IMG/VR virus record: IMGVR_UViG_3300045999_002970
Span: 1 to 20,400 of that record
From: a virus
DNA length: 20,400 nucleotides
Strand: one strand, 5' to 3'
The notes below the pieces were generated by a model. The model was not told the DNA's origin and did no database searches. It worked only from the letters and a program-made list of their open reading frames with translations. This document shows, in pieces, positions 1 through 6,760 of the stretch (positions are counted from its first letter, which is position 1; every line of letters starts with the position of its first letter). The position numbers and the translations under genes were made by a program.

Positions 1-301
1 AGAGAACCGCTTCGTGGCTGAGAAGATCCTTGGGACGAAGTTCGCGGTGGGTTCGGCTGACAACGACATCAATCCGATGGCGGGCCAGCTTGACCTGATC
101 GTGAACCCGTTCCTCACGGACCCGGATGCGTGGTTCATCATCGCAAACGCCAAGGCGGGCGCGACGTTCTACCGTCGTCGCAACGCCGAGATCACCCGTG
201 ACAACGAGTTCGACACGGAGATCCTCAAGACGAAGACGACGGCGCGTTTCTCCGTGGGTGTCACGGATTGGCGCTACGCGTATGCGTCGGCAGGTAGTTG
301 A
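1..301 (+). CDS. Major capsid protein, C-terminal part (5' end outside window)
   Basis: The frame is open from base 2, so this is the tail of a longer gene; the GTG at 14 is unlikely to be the true start. About 99 residues are visible. They carry a run near LTDPDAWFI, a YRRRNAEI segment, then E-F-D-T-E-I-L-K-T-K-T, and end with a DWRYAYAS motif. Acidic/lysine strand followed by a terminal D-W-R-x-x-Y is what I know from HK97-fold and Mu gpT-like major capsid proteins, where it forms the last strands of the shell subunit. Its place just upstream of a terminator and a string of virion genes agrees. The identification rests on the C-terminus alone, so the exact capsid family is uncertain. Confidence 0.72.
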   Translation, partial: ENRFVAEKILGTKFAVGSADNDINPMAGQLDLIVNPFLTDPDAWFIIANAKAGATFYRRRNAEITRDNEFDTEILKTKTTARFSVGVTDWRYAYASAGS

Positions 302-331
302 CCCCATTTTGTAGCATGACACAAAACGGGG
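302..331 (+). repeat. Imperfect hairpin after the capsid gene
   Basis: The arms are CCCCATTTTGT (302-312) and ACAAAACGGGG (321-331), pairing over 11 positions with one A/C mismatch and an 8-base loop. It begins directly after the capsid stop codon. No T-run follows, so it is not itself a standard terminator; an mRNA 3'-end stabilising role or partial attenuation is inference. Confidence 0.55.
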
Positions 332-343
332 ATTAGTTGGGAC

Positions 344-367
344 AGGGGGGCTTCGGCCCCCCTTTCT
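344..367 (+). terminator. Intrinsic terminator after the capsid gene
   Basis: A perfect stem GGGGGGC / GCCCCCC (345-351 with 356-362) is closed by a TTCG tetraloop, and the 3' arm is followed by TTTCT. A very stable G+C stem with a UUCG loop and U-run is the classical rho-independent form. It lies 43 bases after the capsid stop and should end or strongly reduce transcription there, giving the capsid transcript a defined 3' end. Confidence 0.85.
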
Positions 368-370
368 CAT

Positions 371-432
371 AGGGGACTTGGTGCTTGAGATCCCCTCGTT
401 AGACTCCGGGCGGATCAACAGAGGATCTCCCC
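371..432 (+). promoter_or_regulatory. Leader with weak promoter candidate and RBS
   Basis: This lies between the terminator and the next start. TTGGTG (378-383) and TAGACT (400-405) are 16 bases apart, a weak sigma70-like pair (3/6 and 4/6 matches). AGGGGA (371-376) and TCCCCT (391-396) form a perfect 6-base inverted repeat that overlaps it and could be an operator. GAGG at 421-424 is the likely ribosome binding site for the ATG at 433. A promoter makes sense because a terminator lies just upstream, but the match is poor. Confidence 0.25.
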
Positions 433-1863
433 ATGACAGGCAAGACCCAGTTCCTCGGCCCCGTCGCTTCTGGCGTGGACAACGGCGCTCCCGCGCTCAC
501 GACCAAGGCTTATGGCCGATTCACCGTCTGGACGCCCCTGACGACGGTCCCGGTGACTTCGCTGCCGGTGGCGGTCCTGCCGTTTGACTCGATCCTCCGT
601 GAGATCAACATCTGGAAGATCGGCGCGTTCACGGGCGAGGCGGCCATCCGCTTCGGCACGGTCGCTGGCGGCTCCGACAACCTTGGCAGCGTCTCGGTCT
701 CCGGCAACACGATCTACCGTGTGAATGCCGCGACGGCTCAGACGACCCTTCCCTTCAACCATGCGGGCGTTTCGGCTGCCGGGACTCCGATCTACCTCTC
801 CACGGGCGCGATCTCTGGCACGGCCACGGCCCTGTCCTCGGCGGCCTTCGTGGAGGTGGTCTACACCCGCGTCAGCCTGACCGAGCGTCCCGACCTCGTC
901 GCGGCGCACAAGGGCAACGACACGGCCTACCAGGGTCCCGTGCGTTCCGGCGCGCAGGATGTCGGCATCCCGGCCCGTCTGACTTGCGGCGTCCTCAAGA
1001 CCTCGCAGCAGGCCACGGCGGCCTCGTCCCCGGTTTCGGGTCAGGTCATCGGGGTGATCCCGTATGGCGGATACCTGAACGAGATCAACTTCTACTGCCG
1101 CACGGCCCCGGCTGGCGAGGCGACGGTTCGCTTTGCCATCAACGGCGAGGGCGACAACCTCGGCAGCGTGTCCGTCTCGGCGGCGGGGGTCTACTCGGTC
1201 GCCCTGACGACGGCGGTTCGTGCCACCTTCGCGCGCGGGATCAACGCCGGATCGGCCCAGCCTGTGCGGATGTCGGTCCTCGCGGCCTCGGGCAGCATCG
1301 CGGCGCTTCAGGGCGTGGGCGAGATCGTCTTCTCCCGCCTCGGCCAGAGCGACGGCTACCCGGGTGTTGGCCAGAAGGAGACGACCTTCCAGGGTCCGAT
1401 TGCCACGGGCCAGAACCTTGGGACTTGGGGCAACGCCAAGCCGGAGGTTGGCTGGGGCCGGTTCTCCAAGCTGACGACCAACATCGCCTCCACCAACGGG
1501 GTGGTCTCGGGCCAGCTTGTCGGCTACCTCCCCATCGGCGCGGCACTTGTCGGCATCAACTACATTGCCGGGACGGCTGCGGCTGGTGAGGCAACGGTTC
1601 GGGCTGGTGTGTCTCCGACGGTTTTCACCTCAGACACACTAGGTAGTGTTTCGGTCTCGGCGGCTGGTGTGTATTCGGTGATCCAGTCCACGGCGGTCGG
1701 CGCGTTCGACAACTCGGGCGTCAACCGAGCCAAGTCCGGTGCCACCGCGCAGGCCATCTACATCAACGTCGCTGCCGCGTCTGGCAGCATCGCGGCGCTC
1801 TCGGCCAATGCGGCAATCGAGATCGTCTACACCCGCCTCGACCCCTCGATCTACGGAGTCTGA
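433..1863 (+). CDS. Triplicated virion-type protein (three tandem modules)
   Basis: This 476-residue protein consists of three copies of one ~155-residue module. Landmarks repeat in order: GP-(V/I)-x-(S/T)-G at residues 9-14, 168-173 and 321-326; a GEA-(A/T)-(I/V)-R segment near 68, 228 and 384; LGSVSVS at 84-90, 243-249 and 403-409; and a closing (V/I)-(V/E)-x-V-(Y/F)-x-R strand near 141-146, 297-302 and 463-468. Composition is rich in Ala, Gly, Ser, Thr and Val with no charged helix, as expected for beta-rich structural proteins. Position directly after the capsid gene suggests a head decoration or head-fibre protein; this is inference. I do not recognise the family. Start at ATG 433 follows GAGG. 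Confidence 0.82.
   Translation: MTGKTQFLGPVASGVDNGAPALTTKAYGRFTVWTPLTTVPVTSLPVAVLPFDSILREINIWKIGAFTGEAAIRFGTVAGGSDNLGSVSVSGNTIYRVNAATAQTTLPFNHAGVSAAGTPIYLSTGAISGTATALSSAAFVEVVYTRVSLTERPDLVAAHKGNDTAYQGPVRSGAQDVGIPARLTCGVLKTSQQATAASSPVSGQVIGVIPYGGYLNEINFYCRTAPAGEATVRFAINGEGDNLGSVSVSAAGVYSVALTTAVRATFARGINAGSAQPVRMSVLAASGSIAALQGVGEIVFSRLGQSDGYPGVGQKETTFQGPIATGQNLGTWGNAKPEVGWGRFSKLTTNIASTNGVVSGQLVGYLPIGAALVGINYIAGTAAAGEATVRAGVSPTVFTSDTLGSVSVSAAGVYSVIQSTAVGAFDNSGVNRAKSGATAQAIYINVAAASGSIAALSANAAIEIVYTRLDPSIYGV
445..1840 (+). repeat. Three diverged tandem repeats inside the gene
   Basis: The units start near 445, 922 and 1381 and are about 460-480 bases each. Protein similarity is clear but DNA has diverged; short shared DNA remains, such as GGCAGCATCGCGGCGCT at about 1292 and 1783. 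The stretch 1597-1680 in unit 3 uses more A/T-ending codons than units 1 and 2. Confidence 0.75.
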
Positions 1864-1866
1864 CCT

Positions 1867-2211
1867 ATGGCTCGCCCCAAGAACTGGTTGTTCACCCTCG
1901 CCAACGCGGAGGCGACGACCATCTACTGGCCCACGGACACTTGGGTATCCACGCAGGAGTATGCGTTCAACTTCCGCATCATTTCCGGGTCCGGTTCGTT
2001 CCTTTCCGGTTGCTCTGCCGCGTCTACCATCGACCGGGTCCTGCAAAGCGGCGTCGTCTCCGCGCATTGGACGGAGCGAGTGGCCTTCTCGACCGGGACT
2101 GCGGCGACGTTCACGGGTCCCGTGTCGTGCTGGCGGCTGACCGTGCGATCCAGCGGCGCGGCGACGTTTGACCTGATGGCCCTTCAGGCTGGTCCTGAGC
2201 GGGTGGCCTGA
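1867..2211 (+). CDS. Small hypothetical virion-type protein
   Basis: A 114-residue protein beginning MARPKNWLF, with a central Ser/Gly/Ala-rich stretch and alternating hydrophobic residues suggesting a beta fold. No signal peptide or long helix. I do not recognise a family. Start ATG 1867 is three bases after the preceding stop, and its stop overlaps the next start (TGATG at 2209-2213), so it is embedded in the structural operon. A minor virion or decoration component is plausible from context only. Confidence 0.7.
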   Translation: MARPKNWLFTLANAEATTIYWPTDTWVSTQEYAFNFRIISGSGSFLSGCSAASTIDRVLQSGVVSAHWTERVAFSTGTAATFTGPVSCWRLTVRSSGAATFDLMALQAGPERVA

Positions 2212-2585
2212 TGGGCCGTTGGACGGAACGCAATCGTTGGCGTCGTGGACGGTGGCTTGTCCAGGACGACGAGAGCGGCTTCGTCCACTACTCGGATCAG
2301 GTTGTCCGTCGCTGGGATGGGCTGTACGTCCGCAAGGATCAGGACGAGCCTATCGACCCGCAATGGTTCATCACTTCCGAGAACGACCCGGCACCGCTTC
2401 CGTTCGTTCGCCCGGAGGCTGCCGCTGGCCCCGCTTGCAAGACCGGCCCCGCCTACGACGCCAACAACAAGCCGATCAAGAGTTTCCCCGGATACAACCT
2501 CTTCATTGGCAGCAGCATCGGGAGCATGGAGATCGAATGCTCTTTCATCGTGTTCCCTGACGCAGGCCCCTATCCCCCTCGGTGA
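2211..2585 (+). CDS. Small phage protein resembling a Cys-less zinc-ribbon family
   Basis: This 124-residue protein opens with a Trp/Arg-rich stretch (W4, W10, W15), then DDESGF (19-24), RWDGLYV (34-40) and DEPIDPQWF (45-53). The pattern resembles a small phage family I know in which CDRCGF, a WDGL-V segment and C-x-x-C-(W/x)-EP-x-x-PQ-x-F form a four-cysteine knuckle. Here the expected cysteines are D19, S22, R41 and Q44. The C-terminal half ends in a hydrophobic strand and PYPPR; Cys residues occur only at about 75 and 105, outside those positions. The function of the family is not known to me. Its start overlaps the preceding stop by one base. Confidence 0.72.
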   Translation: MGRWTERNRWRRGRWLVQDDESGFVHYSDQVVRRWDGLYVRKDQDEPIDPQWFITSENDPAPLPFVRPEAAAGPACKTGPAYDANNKPIKSFPGYNLFIGSSIGSMEIECSFIVFPDAGPYPPR

Positions 2586-2588
2586 CGC

Positions 2589-3278
2589 ATGGCACAGCAG
2601 GACAAGGCAACGCTGAAGCAGGCTTTCGAGACGGGTGACGCGCCCACGGGTTCCGACTTTGAGAACCTGATCGACAGCCAGTTGAACCTCGCGGAGACGA
2701 CGGCGCAGACCATCAATGGTCCCGTCAACTTCGCGGGTGGCGTCTCGTTCGCCACGATCTCGGCGGCGGTTGTCGGCGGCAACGTCGGAACCTTTGGAAC
2801 CATCTCGGCTTCGGCTGGTACGTTCACGCAGGTGTCCGCCAATGGCATCTTCGGACTGGCGAAGGCCGAGTGCTGGGCGACCAGCAATGGCGTCATCTCG
2901 GCCACGGCCATCAACTCCTACGTCGTGACCAACGTCGGAACGAGCGCGGAGACGGTCAACCAGTTCACGCACAACGGCTCTGGTCGCCTCACCTACACGG
3001 GGACGCAGCCGAAGTCCTTCATGTTCGACGTTGACTTCACGGTCAGCGGAGTGACGGCTACGCAGAACGTCGGTGTTCGCTTGGGCAAGGACGGAGTCTC
3101 GCTTGCCAAGACTACGATGGAACTGCGGCTTGCAGCCTCCTCCGCCCCCTATGTCGGCCATGTCGGCTGCATCGTGACGCTGACGGCCAACTCGTATGTC
3201 GAGGTCTTCGCGACGCCGACGCTGAACGTCAGCAACATCGTCTTCGAGAAACTGAACCTCCGCACCCGCGAGGTCTGA
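2589..3278 (+). CDS. Fibre-like virion protein with NLIDS N-terminal module
   Basis: A 229-residue protein. Its N-terminus has a short helix followed by PTGSDFENLIDS (residues 19-30), which is shared at the same positions with the tail-fibre protein at 12265. Next comes a Gly/Ala/Thr-rich repeat region (N-G-P-V, F-A-G-G-V-S-F, G-T-F-G-T-I-S-A-S-A-G-T-F), as in trimeric fibres, and then a C-terminal region of strands with MFDVDFTVSG and NVGVRLGKDG, reminiscent of a jelly-roll fibre head. Likely a minor fibre or head fibre attached to the virion through the N-terminal module; assignment to head or tail is inference. ATG 2589 follows the preceding stop by three bases. Confidence 0.68.
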   Translation: MAQQDKATLKQAFETGDAPTGSDFENLIDSQLNLAETTAQTINGPVNFAGGVSFATISAAVVGGNVGTFGTISASAGTFTQVSANGIFGLAKAECWATSNGVISATAINSYVVTNVGTSAETVNQFTHNGSGRLTYTGTQPKSFMFDVDFTVSGVTATQNVGVRLGKDGVSLAKTTMELRLAASSAPYVGHVGCIVTLTANSYVEVFATPTLNVSNIVFEKLNLRTREV

Positions 3279-3279
3279 G

Positions 3280-3993
3280 ATGGCATCCCCCTACCTGACG
3301 GTTCTGGAGATCGTCAACGAGGTCTGCGACCGGATGAACATCCGCCGCGTGACCACGACGACGCAGAACATGTTCACCAAGAACAGCATCAATCTCCTCA
3401 ACGACATCATGGAGGAGCTTGCTGACATGGGAACGTGGAACGAACTGCAAGCCTCGGCTGCGGTGACGATGGTGTGCGGGCAGTCGCTATACAGCATCGA
3501 CACGACGACGCTCGCCACGGCCAAGCAGTTCATTCACTCGATCCAGGAGGTGTCGGTCTCCGGTCGCGTCCCGCCGCTGGAGCCGATCTCGGACAAGAAC
3601 GAGTTTCGGATGCTGAACCGAGTCAACAGCATCGGCCAGCCGTCGCGCTACATCATCGAGGGCGTGGACACGGTGGGCAATCCGCGCATCGGCGTGTTCC
3701 CTCGACCGGGTGCGTCGTATGCTGGCAACTCGGCATTCGTGAAGTTCCAAGTCCTGCCGCCGAAGTACGTTGCTGGCACGGATGACAGCGTGGTCGTCCC
3801 GTTCCCCGGTCGCGTGGTGGTCCTCGGGCTTCTCGCGGCTTCGCTGCTTGACGAGAGCGGTGGTGCAGAGACCCGCCAGTATCAGGCCGCGCAGATGAAG
3901 TATCTCGCCTCGCGCAACTCGTCGCTTGGCAGGCAGACGGCCAAGACCGGCGAGTATGTGAGGGTGCAACCCGGCATTACGTCGAGGTCCTGA
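3280..3993 (+). CDS. Putative head-to-tail adaptor (P22 gp4 / T7 gp11 type)
   Basis: 237 residues. The N-terminal ~55 residues are helical (LTVLEIVNEVCDRM, INLLNDIMEELADMG), followed by W53 and strands. RYIIEG (123-128), RIGVFPRPG (136-144) and VKFQVLPPKYV (154-164) form a central beta region, and residues 175-215 return to helix (VVVLGLLAASLLDES, TRQYQAAQMKYL). This helix-beta-helix layout is typical of podoviral adaptor/head-completion proteins that join the portal to the nozzle. The next gene encodes the expected partner and overlaps it (TGATG at 3991-3995). Sequence similarity to a named adaptor could not be checked here. Confidence 0.58.
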   Translation: MASPYLTVLEIVNEVCDRMNIRRVTTTTQNMFTKNSINLLNDIMEELADMGTWNELQASAAVTMVCGQSLYSIDTTTLATAKQFIHSIQEVSVSGRVPPLEPISDKNEFRMLNRVNSIGQPSRYIIEGVDTVGNPRIGVFPRPGASYAGNSAFVKFQVLPPKYVAGTDDSVVVPFPGRVVVLGLLAASLLDESGGAETRQYQAAQMKYLASRNSSLGRQTAKTGEYVRVQPGITSRS

Positions 3994-6068
3994 TGCCCGA
4001 GCGGTATTACCAGATCGCGCGAAGGGGTCTGGCGACCAACTTCACAGAGACCGAGATCCCGCTGGACTACGCCCAGAGGTTCCGCAACCGCTTCATCAAT
4101 GCGGCTGGTGGTGCCGAGAAGCGTCCGGGCTACGTCGCCCTCTCGGGTGCGTTGCCGACCAAGGGCATCGTCACGGGCCTGCATGAGTATGTGGACAAGG
4201 ACGGCACGGCCACGCTGTTCGCATCCTCCGAAGGCGTCGTGTTCCGCTACAACGGCTCCTCGGCATGGACGCAGGTCTGGCAGGCGACGACGGCATCGCG
4301 CATCCGCTCCGTGCAGTTTGACGACAAGCTGGTGTTTTGGAACGGGGTGGATCGTCAGGTCTACATCGACAGCCCGACCGCCAATTTCGAGCGTCTCCAG
4401 CCCCTCATGGAGCAGGGGACCTGCGGTGCGTCCACCTCGGCTGCGGCGCTTACAGATGCTGCGGTTACGGACTGGACCGCGCAGACGTTTGTTGGCCCTG
4501 GCGACATCGTCTTCAACGCCAAGCGCGGGGCCTATGGCCTTGTGACTGCCGTGACTTCGTCGCGGGTCAGCCACACTCCCATCAGCGCAGCGGCGCGCGG
4601 CTTCGGCAACACCTTCACGCCGATCAGCGGCACTCCCGTTGGTGGCGAGCCTACGCCCGGAGACGGCTACAAGATTTACGACAGCATCGAGTTGAACGTG
4701 GTCTCCAATGACGGGATCATGGACAACGTCGCGACCATCGTCTCGACCAGCACCAGCCCGACGCAGACCTACATCGCGGTGTCGGCTGACCGGGTGGCGA
4801 ACTGGACCACTACGGCGATGCGGAACGGAGACATCGTCCACAACACGACCAAGAACGCGGCGTCGTTCGTGTCGGAGATCCTATCCTCCGGGTTCTACGT
4901 CTCGCCCTCGATTGCCACGACCTCGGCGGGCGACTCCATCGTCCTGTACCAGTCGGCCATGCCGGTCGCGTCGTGGATTCATGTCCACTACGGGCGCGCA
5001 TGGATGATCGACTCCCGCGACCCGCGCAACGTCGTGGCCTCGGGTGCGAATGACATCCAGGACTTCACGGTAGACAGCCAGAGCCTGGAGACGAGGACGG
5101 TTGCCATCGGGGCGCAGCAGCCGGGTGCGGATCCTGCGGTAAGCATTGCATCGTTCCAGACGTATCTGGTGATCGGCACGGAGCGCGCGGTCTACGCCTT
5201 CCGTGGCACGGCCCCCGCCGATCTGGAACCCGCTGGCCTGTTCCCGCAGGGCATCATTGCGCCAGACAGCTTCGTGAACACCGGCAACGACCTGTCTTTC
5301 ATCGGGTATGACGGGCTGTTGAGCATCAGCCTGCTCATCAACACGAACAACCTTCAGCGGTCGAACATCTCGGAGCCGATCAAGAACACGCTCCGCGCAA
5401 TCATCCGCGAGGTCATCGAGAGCCGGAACCCGTCCGTCCAGATCGTCAACTACCAGCGGCGAAGCTGGATCGTGATGAAGATCGCGAGCAAGCTCTACGT
5501 CTACAACTACGCCAACTTCGTGATGGACGACGGCAAGATCGTGGCCGGGGCGAGTTGGTCCGACTTCGACGGGCAGATCGGCTTGCAGAGCGTCCTCTAC
5601 GTCCGAGCCAACTCCGACCTCCTTCTCGGCGGCGCGGATGGCAAGGTCTACCAGTTCGACCAAGGAACCTTCACGGATGACGGGGCGCTGTACCCGACCG
5701 AATACATGCCGGGCTGGCTGAACCTTGAGGAGCCGCGCCAGTCGATGCGGATCAAGACAGGTTCGTACATCGTGCCAAACTTCCAGGTCGGCGGCAGGGT
5801 GGTCTACAACATCGAGGCTACCGGGGACTTCAACCTCCAGTCCTATGACCTCATCACGGTCACGGCGCAGGAGGAGTTCGGTGGCCGACCCATTGGCACC
5901 TTCACCATCGGCAGCGACTTTGTCGGCATGGCCCGCACGGTGGAGGGCAAGAACCCCCTGCGCTGGAGGGGCGCTCATTTCCGCCTCTCCTTCCGCACCT
6001 TTGACCCATACGGTCCTGACGTACTGGCCGGTTTCTCGGTATACGGGGACATCCACGGGAGACGCTAA
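3993..6068 (+). CDS. Putative tail nozzle / packaged-DNA stabilisation protein (gp10-like)
   Basis: 691 residues. The N-terminus has LDYAQRFRNRFINAAGGAEK (24-43) followed by RPGY, a motif I associate with P22 gp10-like and T7 gp12-like proteins of the short-tail nozzle. Repeated blocks of strands such as LFASSEGVVFRYNG, LVFWNGVDRQVYID and SVLYVRANSDLLLGGADGKVYQFD look like blades of a beta-propeller. The length lies between P22 gp10 (472) and T7 gp12 (794). It would form the distal part of the short tail with the adaptor encoded just upstream. Start overlaps the preceding stop by one base, and its stop overlaps the next start (TAATG). Confidence 0.7.
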   Translation: MPERYYQIARRGLATNFTETEIPLDYAQRFRNRFINAAGGAEKRPGYVALSGALPTKGIVTGLHEYVDKDGTATLFASSEGVVFRYNGSSAWTQVWQATTASRIRSVQFDDKLVFWNGVDRQVYIDSPTANFERLQPLMEQGTCGASTSAAALTDAAVTDWTAQTFVGPGDIVFNAKRGAYGLVTAVTSSRVSHTPISAAARGFGNTFTPISGTPVGGEPTPGDGYKIYDSIELNVVSNDGIMDNVATIVSTSTSPTQTYIAVSADRVANWTTTAMRNGDIVHNTTKNAASFVSEILSSGFYVSPSIATTSAGDSIVLYQSAMPVASWIHVHYGRAWMIDSRDPRNVVASGANDIQDFTVDSQSLETRTVAIGAQQPGADPAVSIASFQTYLVIGTERAVYAFRGTAPADLEPAGLFPQGIIAPDSFVNTGNDLSFIGYDGLLSISLLINTNNLQRSNISEPIKNTLRAIIREVIESRNPSVQIVNYQRRSWIVMKIASKLYVYNYANFVMDDGKIVAGASWSDFDGQIGLQSVLYVRANSDLLLGGADGKVYQFDQGTFTDDGALYPTEYMPGWLNLEEPRQSMRIKTGSYIVPNFQVGGRVVYNIEATGDFNLQSYDLITVTAQEEFGGRPIGTFTIGSDFVGMARTVEGKNPLRWRGAHFRLSFRTFDPYGPDVLAGFSVYGDIHGRR

Positions 6069-6760
6069 TGGCAGACTTTCTTGGCTTCCTCGGACCTGTT
6101 CGGGACGTTCTTGGTGCGGCTGGCGGGGTCGCCTCGGTTGCAGGTGCATTCGGGCTTGGTCGCGACCGCCGCACGGAGAAGGCGCTCAGGGCGCAAGCAG
6201 AGCGGGCCACGCAGCTTTCCGAGGCCCTGACCAACCCCAACAGCCCCCTGTTCCAGAGCATGGCTTCTGATGCCTTGCAGCAGCAGCGCACGGCCCGGCT
6301 TCAGGGCATCTCGGACTTCGTTCGGGAGCAGGAGCGCCAGGCCCGCAGGTTCCCGGCCTCCAGCAATGTGGGCATCTACGCTCGCAACCCGCGCCGGGAC
6401 GAGTCGATTGCCCGCGCCATGATGCTCGCCGGGCAGAACGAGCAGGCGCAGGCCAACCAGCAGGCCCGTCAGACGCTGTCCACCGGCCTGAGTGCGCTTG
6501 GGTCGTCCATGAATGCGCTTGGCACGGCTGGTAGGGTCCAGTCTGAGGGCCAGACCGCTCGCGCCATTGGCCTCCCGAGCGCGCTGTTTGGTGCAGAGCG
6601 GATGCTTGGGCGTGTCCAAAGCCGCTTTGGTGGTTCTCAGACCTCTCCCGAACCCTCCTATGGTCTTTCCCCTCCAGTCTCCATGACCTATGACCAGGCG
6701 ACGGGGATGCGCTCTAGAATGACGAATCCATACACCGGCCTTCTGTACGGAGGCGTCTAA
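6068..6760 (+). CDS. Putative small internal (ejection) virion protein
   Basis: 230 residues. A hydrophobic Gly/Ala-rich N-terminus (FLGFLGPVRDVLGAAGGVA, 4-22) is followed by a long Gln/Ala/Arg-rich helical region (about 35-160) and a Ser/Pro-rich tail. Following the nozzle gene and preceding two large helical proteins, it is in the place of T7 gp14 or P22 gp7, small ejection proteins delivered into the host envelope. Function is inferred from position and composition; no diagnostic motif is visible. Confidence 0.6.
   Translation: MADFLGFLGPVRDVLGAAGGVASVAGAFGLGRDRRTEKALRAQAERATQLSEALTNPNSPLFQSMASDALQQQRTARLQGISDFVREQERQARRFPASSNVGIYARNPRRDESIARAMMLAGQNEQAQANQQARQTLSTGLSALGSSMNALGTAGRVQSEGQTARAIGLPSALFGAERMLGRVQSRFGGSQTSPEPSYGLSPPVSMTYDQATGMRSRMTNPYTGLLYGGV

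Noticed and set aside
371-396. AGGGGA/TCCCCT inverted repeat as a repressor operator.
   Set aside because: Six-base arms with a 14-base spacer are easy to meet by chance in G+C-rich DNA, and no second copy or repressor gene is visible; kept only as a note in the leader entry.
4881-6149. Open frame of 422 codons on the minus strand opposite the nozzle-like gene.
   Set aside because: Low-complexity Val/Arg/Asp/Leu composition, no RBS of note, and the plus-strand gene has family motifs and coupled junctions.
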